A DNA stretch of 64,000 nucleotides from Mytilus edulis (taxonomy: Eukaryota; Mollusca; Bivalvia; Mytilida; Mytilidae). The stretch spans positions 85,572,604 to 85,636,603 of the forward strand of contig NC_092349.1 of assembly GCF_963676685.1 (NCBI RefSeq). Direction: 5' to 3'. Position numbers and translations under genes: made by a program. Below the pieces are notes generated by a model. It saw only the letters and a list, made by a program, of their open reading frames with translations. It searched no databases and was not told the DNA's origin. How positions within the stretch are numbered: the first letter of the stretch is position 1; each line of letters starts with the position of its first letter. This document shows positions 36,181 to 47,200 of the stretch, one piece after another.

Positions 36181-36809
36181 CGAAAAAAGTAATAAAATCG
36201 TTTCTTTCCCCTGTGTCATGTCACCCCACGATCTTTGTTTATTTTGAAAGTTGTTGACCTACAAATTAAAGTATTGCATGTCGATGTTTAAATCATCTAC
36301 AGTAAACAATATTATGTTTAGATTTAACAAATACAAATTTGTGATTAGTGCACGATCTCTAAGAATGATTTAAATAACCAGTGAACTGGTGAAGGATATC
36401 CCTGCTTCTTCCAAGAATGACGTCACTATAAAATACAATGTAGGTTGGATATATTTAGAATATCTCGTCATACTAATTTTTCCGGATTGTTAAATAAACG
36501 TAAATAGTGTAAAGGAGAGTTCAAGATACGATAATTTCGTGAGAAACAGAAGGGAAATGTGTAAAAAAGTGTTTAAAGTCAAACTATTCATTTCTGGGTC
36601 TCCTTCTCTTCAATCTAAGTAAGATTTGTTGGGGGTTTTCCCACACTATAACATGTATAAAAACAAAATGAATGATGTGAGGGAGTGTCACTCTGGTCAA
36701 CCCCATAGGGGATTGACGGCTTGAAGCCGTCTTTCCCCAAAAACAAACTTTATTCTAGATACCCTGAGGATCATTTAGCTTAACCTTGGTTGGACCGGTT
36801 TAGTAGTTT

Positions 36810-37690
36810 AAGAGGAGAAAACATGATAAACAAATTGTGTAAAATTGTCCTTAAAGGACAATAACTCTTTGAGGGGTCAATTGATCATTTTAGTCATATG
36901 AACTTATTTGTAGATCTTACTTTGCCTAACATATTTGCTGTTAACAGCTTATCTTTATCATTAATACTATTCAAGATAATAACCTAATACTGCAAAATTT
37001 CCTTAAAATTACCAATTTAGTGGCAGCAACCCAACAATGGATTTTTAGATTCATCTGAAAATTTCAGGACTGATAGAACCTTACCTTATGAACACTTTTA
37101 CCTCATGTCCGATTTGCTCTAACTGCATTGGTTTTTGAAATATAATCTAAAAAATGCATTTTCCCCCTGTGCTCTATTTTTAGCCATGGTGGCCATGTTT
37201 TTTGACGAAACCGAAAATAAAACACAAACTTTATTCTAGACACTCAAAGGATCATTCAGCTTAAGTTTGGTTGGAATTGGTTAACTGGTTTCAGAAAAGA
37301 ATATTTTTTAAAGTTAGAAAACATGATAAACAAATTGTGTAAAATTGTCCTTAAAGTGCAATAACTCTTTAAGGGGTCAATTGACAATTCTTGTCATATG
37401 AATTTATTTGTAGATCTTACTTTGATGAACATATTTACTGTTTACAGTTTATCTTTATTATTAATAGATAATTCAAGATAATAACCCAAAATTGCAAAAT
37501 TTCCTTATAATTACCAATTCAGTGGCAGCAACCCAACAATTGGTAATTAGATTCATCTGCAAGTTTCAGGGCTGATAGAACGTTACCTTATGAACAATTG
37601 AACCCAATTGGTTTTTGAGATATAAGCCAAAAACTGCATGTTACCCCTATGCTCTTTCTTTATCCATGGCGGTCATGGACGCTAAGTGAT
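36810..37690 (+). repeat. Two tandem copies of repeat F
   Basis: AAACATGATAAACAAATTGT starts at about 36820 and again at about 37320, and GTGGCAGCAACCCAACAAT recurs at the same offset, so the period is about 500 bp. The joint carries ACAAACTTTATTCTAGA, also found at 36744, showing that the unit includes this sequence. Confidence 0.78.
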
Positions 37691-37779
37691 GGAGCTAGAC
37701 ACACAATGAACTCTATTCATCGACCACCTTCAGACCCAGTAAATTTATGAACAAATAAGTCATTAAGTGGTTGTCGTTT

Positions 37780-38015
37780 GTTTTATGCGTTACATATTTG
37801 TTTTTCGTTCATTTTTTTACTTAAATAAGGCTGTTAGTTTTCTCGTTTGAATTGTTTTACATTGTCTTATTGGGGCCTTTTATATCTGACTATGCGGTAT
37901 AGGCTTTGCCGTTGAAGGCCGTACGGTGACCTATAGTTATTAATGTCTGTGTCATTTTGGTCTTTTGTGGATAGTTGTCTCATTGGCAATCATACCACAT
38001 CTTCTTTTTTATATC
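37780..38015 (+). repeat. Repeat G copy
   Basis: GGCTGTTAGTTTTCTCGTTT, GGCCGTACGGTGACCTATAG, GATAGTTGTCTCATTGGCAA and CATACCACATCTTCTTTTTT. Another copy lies at 18890-19075. Reversed fragments with GAAGATGTGGTRTGA are at 51725-51765 and 53820-53990 (the latter inside RPL6 intron 2), and a weaker one is at 58670-58860. Confidence 0.75.
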
Positions 38016-39379
38016 ACCATCGTATGACAATTCCTCTACATGCCACATATTCAGAAGCAAGGTCAACTAAAAATTATATTTTGAGGTCAAGGTAATATAC
38101 CAAGGAACACACTGTATCACGATGGCACACCTAACATGCATGTCAAGAGTCAAATAGTCATAGTCTTGTCAATAGTTCCATGTTCAAAATACACACAGCA
38201 GTCCTGCACGAAAGTTCATCATGGTACATGTAACAATGTCTTTTGTCATGATGCACTACACATGCCAAATACACCTAGGTCAGAGACAGAAACACAAGAC
38301 ATATAACTAAACTCAATTGAACAGTACTTGTATTGCAGGACACTACAATTGCCTTCAACATAGAACATAAACTCTTGCAACACTGCAAAGTTAAAACCTG
38401 TCTTTCACAAAAGTTTGAGCAGGATTCTTTGCAACAATTATCTTAATGTTAATTGATAATCGAGTCGTGCAGTTATGTCAATAAATTAAAACGGTAAGAT
38501 AAGACATTAAAACACTAAAAACTAGGGTTGACCATTAATTTCTAACCTAACCATGTGCAAGTACTATGATAAACTGATAGAAACACATGATACAGTCATG
38601 AAATTGAATATTTGAAATAGTAAGACCAGAACAATACAAGACCGAGTTGTTAACAAAAATACAAATTTTTAATCACAATGCACAAATAAGGAACCGTATT
38701 TATTCATCTAAAATGTACCCTTGCATTAAACAATGCAAATTAACACTGCATATTTATATAAACGATCAAGAAATTAATCAGAAATAAATAACTTTAAAAA
38801 AAGAAAGTTCAGTGCTGACACTGCCACAGACACCAATGCTTTATCTACATTGTAGCTAGACAAAATGATTTTAAAACAAGGAATTATTTAAATCTGGAAT
38901 AATTTTGAATGCGCTCATAGCTAAAGGGGTTAAGTTAGTTCGTACTGATATGATAGTGGAAGTAAAATTAACCTCAGCCATGCATGCATGGTTTACCCTA
39001 TTTAGTTGGGTTAGTTTTCATCATACATTTCTCATCAATTTTCCAAAATTAAACATTATTCCAGATTCAAATAATTCCTTGTTTTAAGGGTATTTTTTTG
39101 TTTTTACTGTGTCTTATTAAGGGGACAGTAGAAAACTGCTGTTTAAATCTCGCTATTTGATTAAAAAAAACAACAATCATGAAAATCCAGCACAGCATTA
39201 CTTCAACATTTGGTTAATATGAAAAGACAATGTATCAACATCAAATTTTACCCCAGATTTATAACAAATCAGTATAGATAAAGCCTTGATTATTGGTTCA
39301 CATACTTTTAAATAAAACAAGAGGCTGTCACAAGGACAGCAAACCGGATTTATTAACATTTATTTGTGTCCTGGCAATA
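38016..39379. other. Intergenic, no gene seen
   Basis: AT-rich, with no long open frame and no recognised repeat until the 162-bp array. Confidence 0.4.
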
Positions 39380-40322
39380 TCACAAGAACCATTACTGATG
39401 AATGTGAAAGTGAAAATCGTCAATATCAAATTTGACCTCCATTTTGTCATCAGTATCAACATATTAAAATTTGAAAAGCTTAGATTGAATGGTTCATGAG
39501 TAAATGCAACAACGTGAATGGAAACGCCATTTTACGATCTCTCAAGAACCATAACTCCTGAACGGTAAAAGTCAAAATCGTCATTATTGAACTTGACCTC
39601 TATTTTGTCATCAGTAACAACATATAAAAATTTCATAAGCTTTGGTTGAATGGTTCATGAGAAAATGCACGGACACGACTGGAAACACCATTTTTCAATC
39701 TTTCAAGAACCATAACTCCTGAACGGTAAAAGTCAAAATCGTCATTATTGAACTTGACCTCCATTTTGTCATCAGTAACAACATATTAAAATTTGGGAAG
39801 CATTGGTAGAACAGTTCATGCGTAAATGCACAGACACGACTGGAAACTCCATTTTTCAATCTTTCAAGAACCATAACTCCTGAACGGTAAAAGTCAAACT
39901 CGCCATTATTACTCTTGACCTTCATTTAGTTGTCAGTAACAACATATTAAAATTTTTAAAGCTTTGGTTGAACGGTTCCTGAGTTAATGCAGGGACACGA
40001 CTGGAAACTCCATTTTTCAATCTTTCAAGAACCATAACTCCTTGAACGGTAAAAGTCAAACTCGCCATTATTGAACTTGACCTTCATTTAGTTGTCAGTA
40101 ACAACATGTTAAAATTTTAAAAGCTTTGGTTGAACGGTTCATGAGTTAATGCACGGACACGACTGGAAACTCCATTTTTCAATCTTTCAAGAACCATAAC
40201 TCCTGAACGGTAAAAGTCCAAATCGCCATTATTGAACTTGACCTTCATTTAGTTGTCAGTAACAACATATTTAAATTTTAAAAGCTTTGGTTGAATGGTT
40301 CATGAGTAAATGCACGGAAAAC
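39380..40322 (+). repeat. 162-bp tandem repeat, about six units
   Basis: ACCATAACTCCTGAACGGTA recurs at about 39547, 39709, 39871, 40033 and 40195 (period 162-163). A more diverged first unit begins near 39385 (ACCATTACTGATGAATGTG). Each unit also holds ACTTGACCTYCATTT, GTCAGTAACAACATATTAAA and GGTTGAACGGTTCATGAG. After the last unit comes a GACCGACCGCCC-rich stretch (40330-40370). Confidence 0.9.
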
Positions 40323-40399
40323 ATTTGATTGCCACCCGCCTGACCGACCGCCCGACCGACCGACCGCCGTACATCCCCAAATCAATAACCGACATTTTT

Positions 40400-41295
40400 G
40401 TCACAAAACTCCGGTTAATAAAATGATGAAATACAAAACCCTTATGATAACTTGGTTAAGATTGGACCAGTTTAGTGGAAGCATGATAAATGCCAAGTTG
40501 TAGAACTGTTTACCCTTAAAAAATCATCAAGAGGGATACAAGCAAATGAAAGGCATAAAACAATTACCCAACCTGACCACCAACAATATATAAGGCAGCC
40601 CAAATTTTGCAAGAAGAGGGCTGATTTGATAGGTTTTACAATACATTGAAGATTTAAATGACAAAGAAAACAGAAATATGTGCCTATGGACTTGCACTAT
40701 GCCTTTCTAATGTTTGATTAACTGCAAATTCAGGGTCAAAACCCTAATTTGGCATTTATTTTAAAATGAAAATGAAAATGTGTAATAATTTTCATGTTGA
40801 TGTAACCAAAATTCTAACTTGAAACAGAAAAGAGGAAAGGATGGAAAAATTAGCAGATGCACATCCTTGAAAACAAAATGTCTGCTGCTATCATACTAGG
40901 TGAAGCATAGATAAAATCAAAAATTATATTGTAAATTGCAAAATTAATCAATTTTATATCAGTTTATTAAAAAAGTACACATAACTAACACAACAGATTA
41001 TGAATTGTATAGTTAGTAACTACACTTAATTTAATGTAACAGTTCTACTGTGTTAAATAAAATAAACAATGTTCTCTTTCATAATCACTATTAAAAGAGG
41101 AGTACACCAACGCACTTAAGCATTCCAACATAAACATTTCATGTTTGTTCAGTCTTGTCAGGATTTTAATGAAAATAAACACATAAACAAATACATTTTG
41201 ATAACTATGTACTTGAACACATCTGGCATATAATCCAACATGGTATAAAATCAAACATGGTAAATAATCCAACGTGGTAAAGAATTCAACGATTT
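40400..41295 (-). other. INO80E 3' UTR and downstream
   Basis: Immediately after the stop the minus strand repeats TACCATGTTGGATTATA-like units three times (41225-41280). An AATAAA on the minus strand at 40968-40963 is a possible polyadenylation signal. No other gene seen. Confidence 0.4.
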
Positions 41296-44200
41296 CTATT
41301 GTGTGTCTATCACTAAATCTGAGTCATCATCATCTCTGTCATTTCCTTCACTGAAAATAAATAGGATTCATATATAAATAAATAAATTTGGTGTTTTTAC
41401 TGTCTTCTGATTGGTTAAAATTATTAGTTTTATTTTCAATGTTGTCAATTTTGATGGTGACACGCCCACTCTGACTTTGTGTATTCATACGCCAACATGT
41501 GTGTACGTTGTTATTGTTAATATAAATAATATAAAAAGTTCTTTGAGCCTTATTTTTGATAAAAATTTATTTATAATGAATGGCAATAATTTATTTTGAT
41601 TTTATTGAACCATAAAACTAATTTTTGACTCTTCTCATTTTACATAATCTGCTTCGCGGATTATTCAATGTGAAGTGTCAAAAATTAGTTTGATGGTTCA
41701 ATAAATTCAAAATAGATAATAGCCATTCATGAATTATTACTTTGAGTTTCAAGGCGCAATTCTCATAAGTAAGTCGCCTACCAAAACCAATAACAAGAAC
41801 TTCGAAATTATCAAACCCAAATAGCAAGAGGTTCTCTTAAAAAGTAAAATCCATGATGAAAAAGGGTGGTTTATGGTCTACAATTTCACAATACTTACAT
41901 TCTACATGCACTGTTAAAAACCTAATGCTAAGAAACTACAAATGTATTGAAATATGAAAAGAGGCAATGTTTGTTGTTCCAACCCACAAGATAGTAGTTT
42001 ATAGAAATATGTGCCAGCCTACTCAAATTGCAAATTAAGTGCATAATCAGGGTGGGAGCATGACAATGTGATATCAATATGAACCCTGCTTTGTCATGCA
42101 GGTTTGTACTAGACCGGCTAATGAGCCTGATTTTTTATGTGCAAGTTCAAAAGAAGCAACAAATACAAATGTTTAAGTCTTTGGTTTGAACCTGCCAATA
42201 TAAGACCCACAGCATTCCTACACTTGAGACGATCAGGCTACCATGATCAATTGAGGCAAGAGTTGTTGCATGAATGTTGATGTCACTTTAACAGCATTAT
42301 ACCTGTCTTGATTAGAGTTATCATGGCTGAATATCTCCATTGGTAACATCATTGGTGCCTTCTCAATACCAAACGATATCTGACGAGATTCTAGTCGCTT
42401 TTCTACTTCTTCTCTTGTTAACTGTGGCTCTTGATGTGATAATTTACCTAACAAAACATTATACAATACTTAGAATTAATATTTCCAATCAATGTCACAG
42501 AAGCATAAATTGCCTACAATTTTAGTTGGTGTTTATAGCTTTTAAGTGCATATTCTTAATTCCTTTTTATTTCTATTCATCCTAAAATTGGTGATTCATT
42601 TACAAGTCACTTCTGGCCATGGAATTTTTAATGGAATTAAAGTAGAAAATAAAATAATCTCTTTTTCCTTAATCTCAGATTGTTTTTGTACATCAGAGGA
42701 GTCAATTTATCGGTTTAATACACACAAAACACTTTACATGAGTGAGTTTTAAATACACAAACCTCCTTTCCCTTTCTTTGCACTTGGTTTGGATCTTTTC
42801 TTCACAGGTTCTGATGAAGTCTAAAATTCATCAAAACTAATGATATTATATTTCTTTGATTATTAATATTCAACCATTTTCTTATACAGACCATCCTTAA
42901 TTAACTAAAGGCAAATATTTCTTTTTTTTTTATATTTTTTAAAATCATATACATCATTGAGCTGTACTTTTACAATGAGCAAAGTATTATTACTCTGATA
43001 TCTGTTTGTTGTAAAATGCAAAAATTTAATTTGTACAATATTAAGCGACTAATTTCAATATCATTCTGCTAGAATGATATTTAGATCTATTGTGTTAAAA
43101 CATAAATAGAGAATATCATATGGCTTTTTCAATATCACATCCGTATCAACCCGAGACACCATTATAATCCCAAGAGCTCTGCTCGAGGGATTATATTGGT
43201 TGAGGGTTGATACGGTGTGTGATATTGAAATCAAAGCGCCAAAGCGCTGTAAAGGCAGTTAATTACAGGTTGTGTGTATTTCTAGTCCAGTTATATCATT
43301 ATCTTCCATAGAACAGAGGTGGTTTGTAGTATTTAAGATTTAGAGTTCTCTTGTACCTAGTTCACCTATATCTATAGTCTACTGTTTACAGTATATTTTC
43401 TGTACCTCGCCATGAAATGCATTTTTAAGACATGAGAACTTTTCCTTTTTAATGTAAATAAAACTATTTTTAATTATTGATTATATACACATATTCAATT
43501 ACTCCTATCCTATGAAAAATAATTCACAAAGATTGACTAGTCTCCGTTCTGTGTGTATTGCTAGAACATCAAGTAACATAATGGTTAATGTACAAAGAAA
43601 CATGTCAACTCTTTTGAAGACAGAACTTTTTTAAAATTCTCCCTCCAAGCAAAATTATTTTTCAGTATAAACATGATTAAGTTATCTACCTGTATTAATG
43701 ACCTAGAGACTCTCAAGAGCCTGTGTCGCTCACCTTGGACGGTCTATGTGCATATTAAACAACGGACACATATAAAATGACAAAATTGTGTTTTTGATGA
43801 TGGGGATGTGTTTGTAGATCTTTCTTTACTGAACATTCTTGGTGCTACAATTATCTCTATCTATAATAAACATGGCCCAGTATTTACAGTTGAAAATATT
43901 TTTTAAAAATTAACAAAAAATACAAAAATTTATGAAAATTGTTAAAAATTGACTATAAAGGGCAATAACTTTTTAAGGGGTCAACTTAAAATTTTGGTCA
44001 TATTGACTTATTTGTAGATCTTACTTTGCAGAACATTATTGCTGTTTACAGTTTATCTCTATCTATAATAATATTTAAGATAATAACCAAACTCTGCAAA
44101 ATTTCCTTGAAATTACTAATTTGGGGGCAGCAATCCATCAACGGGTTGTCAGATTTGTCTGAAAATTCCTGGGCAGATAGATCTTCACTGAAGAGACAAT

Positions 44201-47200
44201 TTCACCCTATGTCAGATTTGCTCTAAATGCTTTGGTTTCAGAGTTATAAGCCAAAATCTACATTTTACCTGTATGTTCTATTTTTGGCCATAGTGGCCAT
44301 CTCGGTTGGTTGACCGGGTCTAACCACACATTTTTTAAATTAGATACCGCAATGATGATTTTGGCTAAGTTTGGTTAAATTTGGCACAGTAGTTTCAGAG
44401 AAGATTTTTTGTAAAAGTTTATGGACGACGAAACCAAGTGATGAGTCAGGTCAGGTGAGCTAAAAAGGAGTTTTTAATCAAGGTAACAATGACATCTGGT
44501 GGCCATAAAAGCTGTCTCATTAGCATTTTAACCACGTCCCATATTTGTTTTTAAGACAATAGAAGAAAATTATTCAATGCAAAAACAAAACTTACTTGTA
44601 AATATGAAATTCTCTTTACAGTATGAGTTTTTCTCATTGTTGGAGATTGTACAGTAGTACAGTCCTGTAACTGCTTATACCCATTTCTTATCCCCTTTAG
44701 TTTGATAAACTCACAGAATATCATATATTTACATTGTGCCACATCTCCTTATTTTTATATGCATTACAATAACATGAACAATTGTAATTCAAATCTATAT
44801 ATCAAAGCAAAATGAATTTCACTACTTTCATTCATGCATCCTTTGGAAAAATATAAGTTCTAAAATGACACAATATATGTTTATTTATATAAAAATAATA
44901 TTTAGTTTTCGACTCTTAACAGGTATAAACAAGAATGTGTCCCCAGTACACGAATGCCCCACTCGCACTATCATTTTCCATGTTCAGTGGACCGTGACAT
45001 TGGGGTAAAAACTCTAATTTGGCATTAAAATTAAAAAGATCATATCATAGGGAACATGTGTACCAAGTTTGAAGTCGATTGGACTTCAACTTCATCAAAA
45101 ACTACCTTGACCAAAAACTTTAACCTGAAGATGGACAGACGGACGGACGAACGGACGAACAGACGAACGGACGCACAGACCAGAAAACATAATGCCCCCT
45201 ACTATCGTAGGTGGGGCATAAAAATGCACAGCTGTGTCATGATTTGTGAAATCTGTGCTGAAAACATAGGCATTTATGGTGTTTGAGTAATTCCATCTGT
45301 GAAGCTCAACATTAGCTCGTCAGTTGGTGGTGGACAGTTATAAATCTTTCCTGCAGGATGAATGTACATCTGTTCAGGAAAACCAATTTCACAAATCAAA
45401 ACTTTCCTCTAGATTTCTCCTACAATATTCATCCAGTTTAGTTCTTTTGGTTTAACGGGACACCGTCCTGATTTTTAATTTTGTAAACCATTCAGTCTCT
45501 TGCTTACAAATGGTGCATGAAAATAGGATGGGAATGCATGGCAGTAGACAAGTCTCTATAAAGTGGGTATGTGCCCTGAAAAAAGTTTTATAACATTAGC
45601 TTTTTTGAAACTTGTGAAAGACTTGTGCAACACACATACCTAAATAACTATAACATAGGTGGAGAGCATCATTCATGTCAATGTTTTGTTCCTGTTTACA
45701 TTGTCATTGATATTTTTCAAGAAAGCCCGAGGCATAGCTCATGAATTCTTGTCATTACAACCGAAATTTACATAATTACTGCTAAAATAATTATCAGTAT
45801 AATATATCTCTTGTAGAAAAACCATACAATTGTAGTATTAACCAAAAAATGTCAAACAGATGATATTGAATCGTAATCCCAAAAGTTATGACGTCTTGAA
45901 TTCACCCCCCTTTTTATTCTAAAACGATAATTGCGGTTGCAAACAGACTTTGGTTTACTTGCATGGCGATTATATAAATAACAGTATATATTTCTTAAAG
46001 AAAATAAAGTTTTACCATGAATAGTTTCCTGAACGTAGTCGTTTTCAGTAAAATGTGCCTTGCAAACAACAGCTGATTGATATGGGTTCTACGATTGCAT
46101 CGCACATGACAATCTACGTTTGAGCCATGGCGTTGATCCAACTTTTCCTTCTTATTAAGTCATTTAGAAATGCAAGTCCTCCTCTTAAATGACATTCAGG
46201 TACACACCAACAAGGACTAGGCATCGTTAATTGTGTGATTGTTTTGCAGTGCAAAAACGGAAGTTAAGGACGGAACTGACTGGTCTCACTAATAAGAGAC
46301 AAGAAGAATTTTAGAGACAAACAGCGACAAGAAGTTTAATTTAGTGACGAAGCGACAATAACTAACAAGGGACAAGCGAATCGTAATTCTCTCATGAGGC
46401 TATTCTCATTTGATGTGATAGGGTGAAGCTACACCTATCAAATATGTCCCTATGAAAAAGAAGAATTTCACTGTTAGAAAGGAAATGATATTGCATGGTT
46501 TTGATTCAATAAATTCTTTAAAAGGAAATTGAAATTTTTTTTGTTTTGATGGCCAATTTTTAGCGTGTGCATAAAATATATTTTTTTTTATATCTAATAA
46601 AAACTAATCCCTTTCTTCTTTATAAAAACATATTTTTATCTATCAATGTACAGTAATATAAAAAATGTTTTATAACCGCCCCTATAATAAAAAATAATGC
46701 ATGTTTTTTTTAATATCTATGGGGAATAAGTTGTTGCAATGACATTTTTTTTTATTTATGTATAGTCGCTATATAGTCTTCTTGACGCTTCTTTTCGCTA
46801 AATTAATTATATTGTCGCTTCTTATCGCTATTTTAATTTTATTGTCGCTTCTTATCACTTTTTGACGCTTCTTGTCTTTAATTAGTGGAACCCTATTCAG
46901 GAACGATAATTTCATATTTTACATAACTGAGACCGAAATAACTATAACGTCATACGGCTTCACGTACAGAAATACTTTAAATTGTATATTATGCAATATA
47001 ATTCACGGTCAGTCGACTTTTAATTATAATATCATGTTATATCAACGAGTGAAATGATTTTAAAATATCTTTAGATCGCAAATAGTACTCGAAATTGAAC
47101 GGACCTCTTTCCACACGGAATTCGAATAATGATAGTTTGTAATCAGATTGACTGCTTATAATGCAAAAGACACATTAATAAACAGATTTTTAAAACGAAC

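Noticed and set aside
39330..40330. CRISPR-like regularly spaced repeats
   Set aside because: Units are contiguous 162-bp tandem repeats without unique spacers, in a eukaryotic context.
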